From Helicobacter suis HS1 (GTDB lineage Bacteria; Campylobacterota; Campylobacteria; Campylobacterales; Helicobacteraceae), in contig NZ_AP026769.1 in assembly GCF_026000295.1 (NCBI RefSeq), positions 248,001-312,000 on the forward strand: a stretch of 64,000 nucleotides of DNA. Reading direction: 5' to 3'. Made by a program: the position numbers and the translations under genes. How positions within the stretch are numbered: the first letter of the stretch is position 1; each line of letters starts with the position of its first letter. Below the pieces are notes generated by a model that was given only the letters and a program-made list of their open reading frames with translations, was not told the DNA's origin and made no database searches. Of this stretch, positions 17,982-27,125 are shown piece by piece.

Positions 17982-19157
17982 ATGAATAATCCAACAAAAA
18001 AATCCAAATCACTTTTTGAACCACTCACTATTGAGTTTATCAAGAAATTAGGAGCAGAAAAATCAGATACAAATTTGTACTTGTTAATGGAGTTGTTTAA
18101 AAAGGACGGTGTGGAGATTGGGATTAAAAGAGAGATAGTCTCTTCTATTGGTCGGCAAAAAGATAATGATGCTATTTTTGCGTTTTTAAACCAAGAGGCA
18201 CTTAAAGGGTGGTGTGTTGATATTTGCTGCCAGATGTTGCGCACTTGCCTTTATAAAGCAAAACAGGATAGCCGGTTTATAGCTTTAAGAGATAAAATAT
18301 TAAAGCATTATGATAACGAAGTGATGCATAAGATGGTTGCCTACCATGAATTTAGACAAAATAAACACAGCCTCAAGAAACAAAGCCCACAAATCAAAAG
18401 ACCGACTCTACTAGTTGGAGATAATCGTCTTACCCTAAACAAAATAAGACAAGGGCAGATCCAGCTAGTTTTTACCTCCCCGCCTTATTATAATGCCAGA
18501 ACCTATAGCTCGTATAAGAACTACAAAGAGTATTTAAAGCAAATGCAAGAGAGCTTAGCGCAAGCTTATAGAATCTTAGAAGAGGGGAGGTTTATCATTA
18601 TCAATGTTTCCCCAGTAATTGTTAAGAGGGCGGGGCGTGAATTTGAGAGTATCCGCTATCCTATACATTTTGATTTCCACTCTATTTTGGTACAAAGCGG
18701 GTTTTATTTTATTGATGAGATTATCTGGATCAAGCCTGAAGTCTGCGTGCCTAATCGCATTGCAGGCTATTTACAGACAAAAAGACCGCTCAGTTATAAG
18801 CCAAACTGTATCACTGAGAGCCTATTAGTTTATCGCAAGAATACGCCTTTTTTGTTAGATAGAAATATGAAGCGCTATAACAAGCGCTTAAAAAATGATG
18901 GTGCAGTAGATAGCACTAATTGTTGGTTCATTACCCCCAAATCTGATAAAGATCACCCAGCCGTGTTTCCTGAAGAGCTGGTAGCAAGGGTGCTTAGATA
19001 TTATTCCTTTGAAGGAGATGTTGTGTGCGATCCCTTTGCAGGGAGCGGTACGCTAGCAAGGGTGGCTCAAAGAATGAAGCGTATTGCGCTTTTATGTGAA
19101 CAGAATGAGGAGTTTGTTAAGAGATTAAAAAGGGAGGGATTTTTTGAACTTAGATGA
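17982..19157 (+). CDS. DNA methyltransferase (N4-cytosine type), CfrBI-like system
   Basis: 391 residues. Catalytic motif IV is TSPPYYNART near residue 165, the SPPY form typical of N4-cytosine enzymes; the AdoMet motif I comes last (CDPFAGSGTLARVAQ), giving the beta-class order. A roughly 130-residue helical N-terminal extension precedes the catalytic part, as in the CfrBI-type methylase. The next gene overlaps by 14 nt and is a matching endonuclease. Predicted specificity (CCWWGG for CfrBI) is inference only. The pair lies at the chromosomal edge of the conjugative element and was probably acquired horizontally. Confidence 0.85.
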   Translation: MNNPTKKSKSLFEPLTIEFIKKLGAEKSDTNLYLLMELFKKDGVEIGIKREIVSSIGRQKDNDAIFAFLNQEALKGWCVDICCQMLRTCLYKAKQDSRFIALRDKILKHYDNEVMHKMVAYHEFRQNKHSLKKQSPQIKRPTLLVGDNRLTLNKIRQGQIQLVFTSPPYYNARTYSSYKNYKEYLKQMQESLAQAYRILEEGRFIIINVSPVIVKRAGREFESIRYPIHFDFHSILVQSGFYFIDEIIWIKPEVCVPNRIAGYLQTKRPLSYKPNCITESLLVYRKNTPFLLDRNMKRYNKRLKNDGAVDSTNCWFITPKSDKDHPAVFPEELVARVLRYYSFEGDVVCDPFAGSGTLARVAQRMKRIALLCEQNEEFVKRLKREGFFELR

Positions 19158-20010
19158 GGTGATGGTGGAGCAGATTATAAACAAGCTTTTAAGAGGAGAG
19201 GATTATAGAGATGAGATTATAAATGCGATCAATGTGGAGTTTTTAGACTTTGCCTTATTTTTCTTTAAGCAAATTTTAGAGGCTAAAATGCAAGATGAGG
19301 CGCTCTATTTAGCTTGGTATAAAAAACATTTTATTTCTAATCCAGATATAACGCCCAAAGAAGCAGCCATTTATGCCGGGATTAATGAAAAGACCATCCG
19401 CAATATTTATGGGTGTGGAACAAAAGAGGTGATCTTAGATGTAGCACAAAATAATATGGACTATCTTGAAAATTTGTTGCATGCATTAGGAGAGAGTGAA
19501 AATATAGGAATCCACCTTAAAATAACCCATAAAAGCATTAGTGTAGAGCTTGATTTAAACGAGTCGTTAGTAGTGATTAATGCTTTAGCCACTAAGAAAA
19601 TTGCTTTGCGGGGTGGGGCGTGGAGCAGTGTGGGTAAGAAGGTAGAAAAGCCCTTACTCTTGGCATTATGTCAAAAATGTGGTGTTTCTGAGGGGTTTTA
19701 CAGCGCTAAGACTTTCTGTAAAGATAAAAATCTTGCCTACGATAGAGAAGTGGATTTTAAACTTTACAATGCAGATAAAAGTCAAGAATATAGAGTGGAG
19801 GTTAAATTGATGGGTAAGGGCAACCCAGAGTCTGCGGATGCAGTGATGGCCAGAGAATCGCATATTTTCGTAGCCGACACACTGAGCGATCAAAATAAAA
19901 AACAACTTAAAGATTGGAACATAGAATTTTTAGAACTCAAGGGCAATAAGCACTGTATTGATGATTTTAAAAATATATTAAAAAGATTACACATTCCACA
20001 TAAAACCTAG
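19144..20010 (+). CDS. Type II restriction endonuclease, CfrBI family
   Basis: 288 residues. Start TTG 19144 is chosen because a GGGAGGGA Shine-Dalgarno sits just upstream; ATG 19162 is the alternative. The C-terminal nuclease core reads REVDFKLYN ... YRVEVKLMGKGNPESAD, a PD-(D/E)xK arrangement (Asp, then Glu-x-Lys), and LRGGAWSSVGKKVEKPLL upstream is the phrase I associate with CfrBI-like enzymes. The N-terminal helical half includes an HTH-like PKEAAIYAGINEKTIRNIY. It would cut unmethylated DNA at the site protected by the upstream enzyme. Both genes look intact. Confidence 0.8.
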   Translation: MNLDEVMVEQIINKLLRGEDYRDEIINAINVEFLDFALFFFKQILEAKMQDEALYLAWYKKHFISNPDITPKEAAIYAGINEKTIRNIYGCGTKEVILDVAQNNMDYLENLLHALGESENIGIHLKITHKSISVELDLNESLVVINALATKKIALRGGAWSSVGKKVEKPLLLALCQKCGVSEGFYSAKTFCKDKNLAYDREVDFKLYNADKSQEYRVEVKLMGKGNPESADAVMARESHIFVADTLSDQNKKQLKDWNIEFLELKGNKHCIDDFKNILKRLHIPHKT

Positions 20011-20179
20011 AGTTATTATTTGCCGGTGGTATGCGGGCTAAAAGATATTTTTAAGTTCCCCTGCAGAGTGATCACATTCTTACCGGAATGTAACTTTTTC
20101 AACCAAACACCTTACATGCATCCCCAACCTCTTAAGTCTCACTTAAAGAATACATACAAGAAGATACAGAGAGGTTTAT

Positions 20180-20950
20180 ATGCCTTATACCAGAAAGATT
20201 ATCAAACCCAATCTCAACTCTAAAGATTTAAAACAACTCCAGAATGCCAATATCCAATACTCTAAAAAAACCAAAGAGCACTACTTCAAATACACACAGG
20301 ATATAGACTACAAACTCTTTAATATCGCCCTGCTGTGTGATGAGCATGGCACAAGCTTTTATGGCTCTTTTGGAGCTAAGCAACTCTTTTTCTTGATAGC
20401 TAAAATCGCACTCCAAGCCAAAAGCAACAAAATTGCCCTAGATAGACACTATGCACACTATGCACTCCAAATTGTCCCTAGAACCTTGAACTTGAATTTG
20501 AATATCTTACAAGATAAGGGTTTTATCAAGCTCATCAAGGGTAAACACCGCTACACCTACATCTACCTCAATGACTACAGACAGATCAAGGGCTATACAG
20601 ACACTGGAATCAACAAGAGAGCCAACATCCCTACACCTTTTTTCTTGGCTATTCTAGCTTATGCTAAAAAGATTGTCCAAGCTTTAAAAGAAGTGGCTTT
20701 TAAAATAAAGGGCAGACATGGGCTTTTTACACTCAAGTCCCCCAAAGATAGGGGGCGTATGCGCCGTTTCAATGATGTGATCTTAGAGTTTAGCCCTTTG
20801 GATGATCCTAACACCACCATCTTCATAACCTATGAGCAACTCACAGGTAAGCAAATCCCTAATATGAAGTGCTTCTACCAGCTTGCTATTGTGAAGAAAA
20901 ATCTCATAGAAGCTTTAAAGAGTCAAATGGTTTTAGGAGAAGCGGCGTGA
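20180..20950 (+). CDS. Winged-helix protein at start of ICE (replication-initiator-like)
   Basis: 256 residues, no signal or membrane helix. A winged-helix stretch lies around residues 95-130 (QIVPRTLNLNLNILQDKGFI, then GKHRYTYIYLN), similar in layout to DnaD or plasmid initiator proteins; the C-terminal half is beta-rich. It is the first gene of the T4SS operon and its stop overlaps the virB2 GTG. GAGAGG lies before the ATG. Function unknown; a regulator or replication protein of the element is the likeliest role. Confidence 0.6.
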   Translation: MPYTRKIIKPNLNSKDLKQLQNANIQYSKKTKEHYFKYTQDIDYKLFNIALLCDEHGTSFYGSFGAKQLFFLIAKIALQAKSNKIALDRHYAHYALQIVPRTLNLNLNILQDKGFIKLIKGKHRYTYIYLNDYRQIKGYTDTGINKRANIPTPFFLAILAYAKKIVQALKEVAFKIKGRHGLFTLKSPKDRGRMRRFNDVILEFSPLDDPNTTIFITYEQLTGKQIPNMKCFYQLAIVKKNLIEALKSQMVLGEAA

Positions 20951-21222
20951 GGAAATATCTAAAAGCATTTGTCTTACTTTGTATGGGAGTATTGCAAGCT
21001 GGGGGCTTGGAGAATCTGCAAAATGCCATCCAATCTTGGTTAAGTAGTGGCAGTGCCAAACTAATTTTAACCATCATCTTCATAGGCATTGGTATCTTTG
21101 TGTGGAAAAACTTGGATCGGTGGAAAGAGATTTTGTTGACAGTTCTAGGCGTGGTGTTAGGCTCTTTAGTCTTTTTTGGTGCGCCTAAGCTATCTGCTTG
21201 GTTGATGCAAATTTTTCAATAA
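20947..21222 (+). CDS. virB2: T4SS pilin subunit VirB2
   Basis: 91 residues from a GTG that overlaps the preceding stop (GTGA). Signal-like N-terminus (KAFVLLCMGVLQAGG), then two hydrophobic helices flanking WKNLDRWKE, the size and layout of VirB2 pilins. Position before virB3 and virB4 supports the call; the sequence itself is weakly conserved. Confidence 0.75.
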   Translation: MRKYLKAFVLLCMGVLQAGGLENLQNAIQSWLSSGSAKLILTIIFIGIGIFVWKNLDRWKEILLTVLGVVLGSLVFFGAPKLSAWLMQIFQ

Positions 21223-21232
21223 AGGAGAATAG

Positions 21233-21496
21233 ATGCAAGTTGTGCAGGTGAGTGTGCCTAATCTAAGAGAAATCTCTAGCAAAGAAAAATTCTTATGGCT
21301 CAATGCCAAAAGTTTTTTAATCTGCTTGCTTGTGCCCTTCGTGTTACTACCCACTATTGGAGTCTTATATGCCTTGCTGCTCTATGGTGTGCTTTTATTA
21401 GTGTTTAGCATTTTAGAATTTTTTGATGAAGACATTAGCGATATTCTAGTTGCGCGCTCTAAAATCAAAACTAAGAGCACAAAATTTTATGCGTGA
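21233..21496 (+). CDS. virB3: T4SS inner-membrane protein VirB3
   Basis: 87 residues, two adjacent membrane helices in the centre (SFLICLLVPFVLLPTIGVLY and the next), standing directly before virB4 as VirB3 does. AAGGAG precedes the ATG. Confidence 0.75.
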   Translation: MQVVQVSVPNLREISSKEKFLWLNAKSFLICLLVPFVLLPTIGVLYALLLYGVLLLVFSILEFFDEDISDILVARSKIKTKSTKFYA

Positions 21497-21515
21497 AACT
21501 TTAAAGGAAAACACG

Positions 21516-21836
21516 ATGCAAGTCAATCTTGAGATTAAGGACTCCACTTATAAGGAGTGCAAGAAGTATGCCAAGAAGTTTGGTGTGGATTTAGAAACTT
21601 TTCTAGTTTCTATGCTAGAGAAATCTTTTCCACCCATTTCTAATTCTAAGATCAAAGAAAAAAAGCTCCAAGAATTGCAAAAAGTGATGGATAGAGTGGC
21701 AGAAGCTTTCATTTATCTTGGGGGTACTTTAGCAGAACAAGGGCGTTACAAAGAAGCACACGCCATATTTGAGAAATTAGAGCAAGAACTTTCAGCGCAC
21801 TTAAAAAGTGTACAAGAGCCCATATTAAACCCTTAA
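21516..21836 (+). CDS. Small ribbon-helix-helix-like protein in the T4SS operon
   Basis: 106 residues from ATG 21516 (AAGGA upstream; an in-frame ATG at 21450 would overlap virB3 and lacks a site). N-terminus MQVNLEIKDSTYKECKKYA followed by a helix fits an RHH DNA-binding fold; the second half is a helical, TPR-like AEAFIYLGGTLAEQGRYKEA. It may regulate the operon or act in the channel; I do not recognise a family. Confidence 0.6.
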   Translation: MQVNLEIKDSTYKECKKYAKKFGVDLETFLVSMLEKSFPPISNSKIKEKKLQELQKVMDRVAEAFIYLGGTLAEQGRYKEAHAIFEKLEQELSAHLKSVQEPILNP

Positions 21837-21848
21837 GGAAGAAAAGCC

Positions 21849-24284
21849 ATGCTAAGTGATTTGTTTACATTTTGCAAACACAAGAGCATTGACTATCTAG
21901 CAGGCTTGATGCCTAAAACCTACTCTATGGTTGAGGAAAATAATATTCTAGGCATCTACGATTCCCAATTTTTAATCACCAAACAAGAGAATTTAGTAGG
22001 GTTGTTGGAATTGCAGGGCTTGAGTTACTTGAATTTGATGCAACAGGATTTAGAACATTACTTTAATGCCCGCCAGAGTGCATTAGATAGTATCCCTCTA
22101 GGTGTGCATCTAAGAATTGTGGCTAAAAGAAGAAAAGAGCAAATCAAGCAGAATACACAGATAGATAATCCTTATGCTAGGGCTATCATTGCAGGATTTG
22201 AGAGCAAAGAGATTTATGATAACCGCTACTATCTTGTCTTTGAGAGCACAACAGGCACGCTTAAGAGCTTTTTTGAAAAGAAAAAGCTAGAGATGAGCAC
22301 TTCTATAGCAGAGAGCCAAGATAATCAAGAGCGCTCCAAGCAAAAAAACATCACCTTTATTAACAAGCACTCCATGCTCAAAGCAACCATGCAGAGAATA
22401 AGCCATGCACTCAAAGACTTCAACCCTAGAGAGCTTAACAGCCAAGAAGCCCTTAGATTTTATGCCGAATATATCAATGGCTTTAACATTCCTTTAAAAC
22501 CTAAAATGGGCATTCTCAGCGATAGTTATATTGCTAGTGATGTAGAATTTAGAAAAGATTACTTCCTGATCAATTTTAAGGGCAAAACCACCTACCAACG
22601 CTTTGTAGGCGTGAAAAACTATGAAAACCAAACCATCACTTCTGTGGCTCTCTCTTGCTTGTTACACTATGCATGTGAGCTAGACATTATCTTTTCTATA
22701 GAGCCTTTGGGCATTTTTGAGAGTTTGCATTTCTTAAAAGTACGCAAGAAATTTAGTTTTGTTAATTTTGTCAAAGAGGAGTTAGATAGATACATTGATC
22801 TGGTGCAAGCTTCTAGACTCTCTATGCAAAAAATTGCCTTGAATGTGCTCATCAGAGCAGAAAGCAAAGAGAGTTTAGACAGACACACTGAGGCGGTTTT
22901 AAACTTGCTTAACAATGAAGGCTTGGTGAGCAAAGAGGAGACTATCGGGATGATACCCTCTTACTTTTCTTTCTTTCCGGGTCGGATGGACTTAAACTAT
23001 AGAGCTAGATACCAGACTTCTAGCGTGATGGCGGCCTTGATCTTGTTTGAAAAGAATAACAGGGGCTTTAAAGCCAACTCTTGGGGGGATATGCCCTTGA
23101 GCGTGTTTAAAAACTTAGATCACTCCCCTTATTTATTCAATTTCCACAACCAAGAAGTGCAACACAAGGGCGTGTTAGCCCACAATATTGCTAGAGTCAA
23201 TGGACACACGATGATTATCGGAGCAACAGGAGCAGGCAAGACCACCTTGATGAGCTATTTGATGATGAGTGCTTTGAAATACCCAAATTTAGACATTTTA
23301 GCCCTAGATAGACTCAATGGCTTGTATTCCTTCACTAAATACTTTGGAGGGGTGTATAACAATGATGAGGAGTTTTACATTAACCCTTTGACTTTAGAGG
23401 ACTCTAAAGAAAATGTAGAGTTTTTGTGGAGCTTTTATACTTACATGCTAGGCATTGAATCTACCAACAAAAGAGATAAAGAGCTCACAGAAGATCAAAA
23501 TGCCGTGCGCAATGCTATTGGGAGTATGTATGCAGACCACAAGAAAAAGAGCAAGCAGCAAGAAGCCTATGAGCCCTATACCTTAGAAGAGTTCACCAAC
23601 ACCTTTATTAAGACACAATCTGAACAAATCAAAGGCACTTTAGAGCCTTATTTGCAAAACCCCATTTTCAATGCCAGAGAGGATTGCCTAGAGTTTAAAA
23701 GCCGCATCACCACCATTAATATGGATTCTGTGATCAACAACCAAAAAGACGCAGGGCTACTTGCTTATTACATTTTCTATAAGCTCATCCATAGAGCCTT
23801 GCACACCAATCGGGGCTTTTTTTGCTTCATTGATGAGTTTAAATCCTATGCGCAAAATGCGCTGATGAATGACAAGATTAATCTCATCATCACCCAAGCG
23901 CGCAAGGTCAATGGGGTGGTTGCTTTGGCTTTGCAAGACATCCACCAGTTAGATGAAGTGAAAAATGCCGACAGCTTTATTAAAAATATGGGCACACTGA
24001 TCTTCTATCCCCAAAAGAACATCAATACAGACAAGCTCAAAGACCAGTTTGGCATCAAACTTAGCGATTTAGAACGCCATTTCCTAGAAAACACCAATGT
24101 TTCTAGCCACCAGATTTTAATTAAAAATATGAATGATAGCACTTCTAATGTGGTGGATGTGAGTTTGGCTGCTCTAGGTAAGTATTTGCCTATCTTTAGT
24201 TCTAATGCCAGCACTATGGCACATATCAAGCATTTAATCAAACAATACCCAACTAGCTGGAGAGAAGTGTTTGTGCATGGGTAA
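21849..24284 (+). CDS. virB4: T4SS ATPase VirB4
   Basis: 811 residues, usual VirB4/CagE length. Walker A IIGATGAGKTTLMSYLM at about residue 457 and Walker B FFCFIDEFKSY near 656, with the QARKVNG and LALQDIHQL motifs after it. Powers pilus assembly and substrate passage at the inner membrane. 12 nt after the preceding stop; the virB7 gene follows at once. Intact. Confidence 0.95.
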   Translation: MLSDLFTFCKHKSIDYLAGLMPKTYSMVEENNILGIYDSQFLITKQENLVGLLELQGLSYLNLMQQDLEHYFNARQSALDSIPLGVHLRIVAKRRKEQIKQNTQIDNPYARAIIAGFESKEIYDNRYYLVFESTTGTLKSFFEKKKLEMSTSIAESQDNQERSKQKNITFINKHSMLKATMQRISHALKDFNPRELNSQEALRFYAEYINGFNIPLKPKMGILSDSYIASDVEFRKDYFLINFKGKTTYQRFVGVKNYENQTITSVALSCLLHYACELDIIFSIEPLGIFESLHFLKVRKKFSFVNFVKEELDRYIDLVQASRLSMQKIALNVLIRAESKESLDRHTEAVLNLLNNEGLVSKEETIGMIPSYFSFFPGRMDLNYRARYQTSSVMAALILFEKNNRGFKANSWGDMPLSVFKNLDHSPYLFNFHNQEVQHKGVLAHNIARVNGHTMIIGATGAGKTTLMSYLMMSALKYPNLDILALDRLNGLYSFTKYFGGVYNNDEEFYINPLTLEDSKENVEFLWSFYTYMLGIESTNKRDKELTEDQNAVRNAIGSMYADHKKKSKQQEAYEPYTLEEFTNTFIKTQSEQIKGTLEPYLQNPIFNAREDCLEFKSRITTINMDSVINNQKDAGLLAYYIFYKLIHRALHTNRGFFCFIDEFKSYAQNALMNDKINLIITQARKVNGVVALALQDIHQLDEVKNADSFIKNMGTLIFYPQKNINTDKLKDQFGIKLSDLERHFLENTNVSSHQILIKNMNDSTSNVVDVSLAALGKYLPIFSSNASTMAHIKHLIKQYPTSWREVFVHG

Positions 24285-24288
24285 AAAG

Positions 24289-24498
24289 ATGAAAAAATAC
24301 CTTGAAATTGCTCTAGTGAACCTAGCCCTCACGCTACTATTCTTAGGCATTCTTGCTTTGCTGTGTGGCTGTTCAGACAAGTTTATAGAGATGAAAAAAT
24401 CGCCGTGTGCAAACACACCTGATCTTTTTATAGCTAAATTAGGGATTAGCGTGGTTGACATACCCCCCGCGCTTAAGGCTAAGACTTTACGGTGCTAG
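24289..24498 (+). CDS. virB7: T4SS lipoprotein VirB7
   Basis: About 69 residues. Long hydrophobic signal (LALTLLFLGILALLCGC) ending in a lipobox-like LCGC, then a short tail with two further cysteines. VirB7 anchors the outer-membrane core complex with VirB9. Start uncertain: ATGs at 24277 and 24289 are both near the virB4 stop. Confidence 0.7.
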   Translation: MKKYLEIALVNLALTLLFLGILALLCGCSDKFIEMKKSPCANTPDLFIAKLGISVVDIPPALKAKTLRC

Positions 24499-24507
24499 TG
24501 CTAAACC

Positions 24508-25599
24508 ATGTCTGAAAGTTTGCAAGAGAGGCGTGCAGAGTTTGCTAGGATGGCAGAGCAATTTAGCACCCAAGTCTCATTTGAACAAGCAGATTATGAA
24601 AAATTTGCCAAACTCAGTGTTGCGCTTCTTTTAGAGCTCTTAGATCAAAAAGACAACACAGACAGAGAACAAAAAGATATAGAGGAACATACAAGCAAGC
24701 TAGACTTAGCACAGACCCAACACATCAGCAGACAAAAAGCAGAACAGGAATTAGATTTTGAGCAATTAGAGCAAAAAATCAAGTCTAATGTGTTACCCCA
24801 GATGCAGGCTACTCTCAATGCACATTTAAACCAAGTCCAAACAGAGATTGAGAACAAGATAGAGAAATTCACACTTGATCAACTAGACCTTGGGAGTGTG
24901 TTTAGACTAGAGAGAAAGATGACACAAGTAGCCTTTAGGTTTGTCTTACTAGGGGGCTTTGTGGTGATTGCTTTGAGTCTAGCCATTGTGTTGATGATGC
25001 CCTTAGTTAGGGTTGAGCCCGTGCTCATAGACTTTGCCAATGCAGACAAGCATTTTGCCATCATCCAGCGTGCGGATGCCAAGATAGAGCAAAATGAAGC
25101 CTTGATGCGCGCTTTGGTGGGTAGCTACATCCTCAATAGAGAGACCATCAACCACATAGACGATCAAGAACGCTATGAGAGTGTGCGCCTGCAGAGCACA
25201 AGCGCAGTGTTTAAAACCTTTGAGGGTTTGGTAGCTGGAGAGCATAGCATCTATACTAACGAAAATATTGATAGAGAAGTCAAGATCATCAATATCTCTA
25301 TCTACAAAAAAGGCAAGGCGCAAAATATTGCCGTGTCTGATGTGGTGGTAAAACTCTTCAATCAGGGCTATTTGAGCTATGAGAAGCGTTACCGTATCAC
25401 CCTGAGCTTTACTTTCTTAGAAAAATTAAAATTTGATTATAACTCCATGCCCAAAAATCCTACAGGATTTGAAGTTCTTAAATACTCCATTACAGAAATA
25501 GCAACAATCAAGGCGCTAGATACAACCCATAAAATCCATAAGCTCCCTAGGAGCAAGATTATTTACCAAGATAAAGGGAATAAAGGAGAGGGGCAATGA
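24508..25599 (+). CDS. virB8: T4SS assembly protein VirB8
   Basis: 363 residues, longer than typical VirB8 (about 230) because of a coiled-coil cytoplasmic N-terminus of about 140 residues. A single membrane helix (VLLGGFVVIALSLAIVL) is followed by the periplasmic VirB8 domain, which includes LVRVEPVLIDFANADKHF and later YLSYEKRYRITLSFTFLE. The extended N-terminus is a feature of the Helicobacter island type. Its stop overlaps virB9's ATG (ATGA). Confidence 0.85.
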   Translation: MSESLQERRAEFARMAEQFSTQVSFEQADYEKFAKLSVALLLELLDQKDNTDREQKDIEEHTSKLDLAQTQHISRQKAEQELDFEQLEQKIKSNVLPQMQATLNAHLNQVQTEIENKIEKFTLDQLDLGSVFRLERKMTQVAFRFVLLGGFVVIALSLAIVLMMPLVRVEPVLIDFANADKHFAIIQRADAKIEQNEALMRALVGSYILNRETINHIDDQERYESVRLQSTSAVFKTFEGLVAGEHSIYTNENIDREVKIINISIYKKGKAQNIAVSDVVVKLFNQGYLSYEKRYRITLSFTFLEKLKFDYNSMPKNPTGFEVLKYSITEIATIKALDTTHKIHKLPRSKIIYQDKGNKGEGQ

Positions 25600-27125
25600 G
25601 GGTAATAAATAGAACACACACGCCCCTTGTATCTCTATACGCTCTATCTCTATGTGCTAACGCAATCTTATTAAGCACTTTACACGCAGAAGCCCAGAAT
25701 GCCGATGGGTATATGCCTCCTGTATTTGATCATCCTGTAGATCATCAAGCCCCAGCACACCCAAACCCCTATCCAGCCCCTAAAAGCCAGCCAACACCCC
25801 CTACAAACCCATACACCGCTCCAAATGCACCACCCCCCAGTGCACCCACACCCTTTAGTTCCAAGCCAACGCCTGTCAAGCCACAAGAAGAGAAGCCTAA
25901 AGTTTCTGCTTTCAAAGACAATTCCAAATCCCAAACTATCCTAGAAAACAAAGGTTTGGTTAGAAAGAGTGGCAATGATGATAGTGTTGAGGATAGCTTT
26001 GAGGACAAAGAGAGCGATTCACTTGCCCCTATGCAGAATTTGCACGCCATCCAATCTAATTTTTTTAGCAAAAGGCACTCCAAGAGAGATAACACCACCT
26101 TCATTGATTATCACATTGGCGAAACCTACAATGTCCGTTTGCGCTATGCCATGACCACCACTTTCATTTTCAATGACAACATCTCTCAAGTCATTTTAGG
26201 CGATGAGATTGGCTTTTCTACTAAAATGCTAGGCACAGATAAAGAACACTTGATTGGCAACATCTTGCTCATTAAGCCCCTGCAAATTGGCGTGGATAGT
26301 AATTTGACCATTGTGGGCAAGAGTGGGAAGGTCTATAGTTTCTATATCTTTTCTACAAACTACACCAGCCACAAGACCCCCGCACTCATTGTCTATGTCT
26401 CTTCTAAGGATTTTTTCAAGCCTTTAAGAAAGCCAGCAGAGGAAAAAGTGTTAGAGCCCACCACTACAAAGAACAACACAACACCCCAAAAGCCAACGGC
26501 GCACAAGAAGACAGCCAAGCGCAAGAAAAAACCAAAGACAGAAGCGCACAAAAGCACACCAAGCCACTTGCCAAGCAAAGAGCCACCCAAAGCACTATCC
26601 CCTGAACAAATTAACCGCCGCTATGCTAGCGATGCTTTTTCTGTAATCACTAACCACACTAAAGATTTTAGAAAATCCCCCAATACAGAGGATGATTTTA
26701 AGAAACTAGATTACACCGCCCAAGTGAGTGATGATGGCAAATATCTTAGAATTGGCGATGCGATCAACCACATCTACATTGAAAAGTCTAAGATAGAGCG
26801 CGGTTATGTGATTATGCCCTTTAAAAAGCGCAAATGGTATTGTTTCTGGATTTGCAAAAAGCCTAGTAAGAAAGCCCACGCTTTCAAGCCCTTAGATATT
26901 TTCAACGATCAGCAATTCACCTATTTTAAGTTTGATCGAGCTAATGCGCATTCTAAATTTCCCGTGCTCTACAAGGTTGTTGATGGCTATGACAATCCAG
27001 TTAATAGCCGTGTGGTAGGTGATTATATCATTGCTGAGGATGTGAGTGATGTGTGGGATTTGAAGATGGGCAAGGACTATATTTGTGTCAAAAAACTCCA
27101 CTCAAAGAGTAGAAATGGATGCTAA
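25596..27125 (+). CDS. virB9: T4SS core-complex protein VirB9
   Basis: 509 residues with a signal peptide (LVSLYALSLCANAILLSTL). A Pro-rich, disordered segment follows (about 40-110), then the VirB9 N-domain (TTFIDYHIGETYNVRLRYAM, FNDNISQVILGDE), a Lys/Pro-rich linker, and the C-terminal beta domain (FSVITNHTKDF..., MPFKKRKWYCFW). Builds the outer-membrane ring with VirB7 and VirB10. Larger than the Agrobacterium protein because of the linkers. Confidence 0.88.
   Translation: MRVINRTHTPLVSLYALSLCANAILLSTLHAEAQNADGYMPPVFDHPVDHQAPAHPNPYPAPKSQPTPPTNPYTAPNAPPPSAPTPFSSKPTPVKPQEEKPKVSAFKDNSKSQTILENKGLVRKSGNDDSVEDSFEDKESDSLAPMQNLHAIQSNFFSKRHSKRDNTTFIDYHIGETYNVRLRYAMTTTFIFNDNISQVILGDEIGFSTKMLGTDKEHLIGNILLIKPLQIGVDSNLTIVGKSGKVYSFYIFSTNYTSHKTPALIVYVSSKDFFKPLRKPAEEKVLEPTTTKNNTTPQKPTAHKKTAKRKKKPKTEAHKSTPSHLPSKEPPKALSPEQINRRYASDAFSVITNHTKDFRKSPNTEDDFKKLDYTAQVSDDGKYLRIGDAINHIYIEKSKIERGYVIMPFKKRKWYCFWICKKPSKKAHAFKPLDIFNDQQFTYFKFDRANAHSKFPVLYKVVDGYDNPVNSRVVGDYIIAEDVSDVWDLKMGKDYICVKKLHSKSRNGC

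Noticed and set aside
20145-20165. Left attachment site of the element (AAAGAAT-like string before the first gene)
   Set aside because: I recall a similar motif at H. pylori TnPZ ends, but the right end is not in the window, so no repeat can be confirmed.
25680-26104. Antisense frames over the Pro-rich part of virB9
   Set aside because: Gly/Trp/Val-rich shadows of Pro/Ala/Thr codons.
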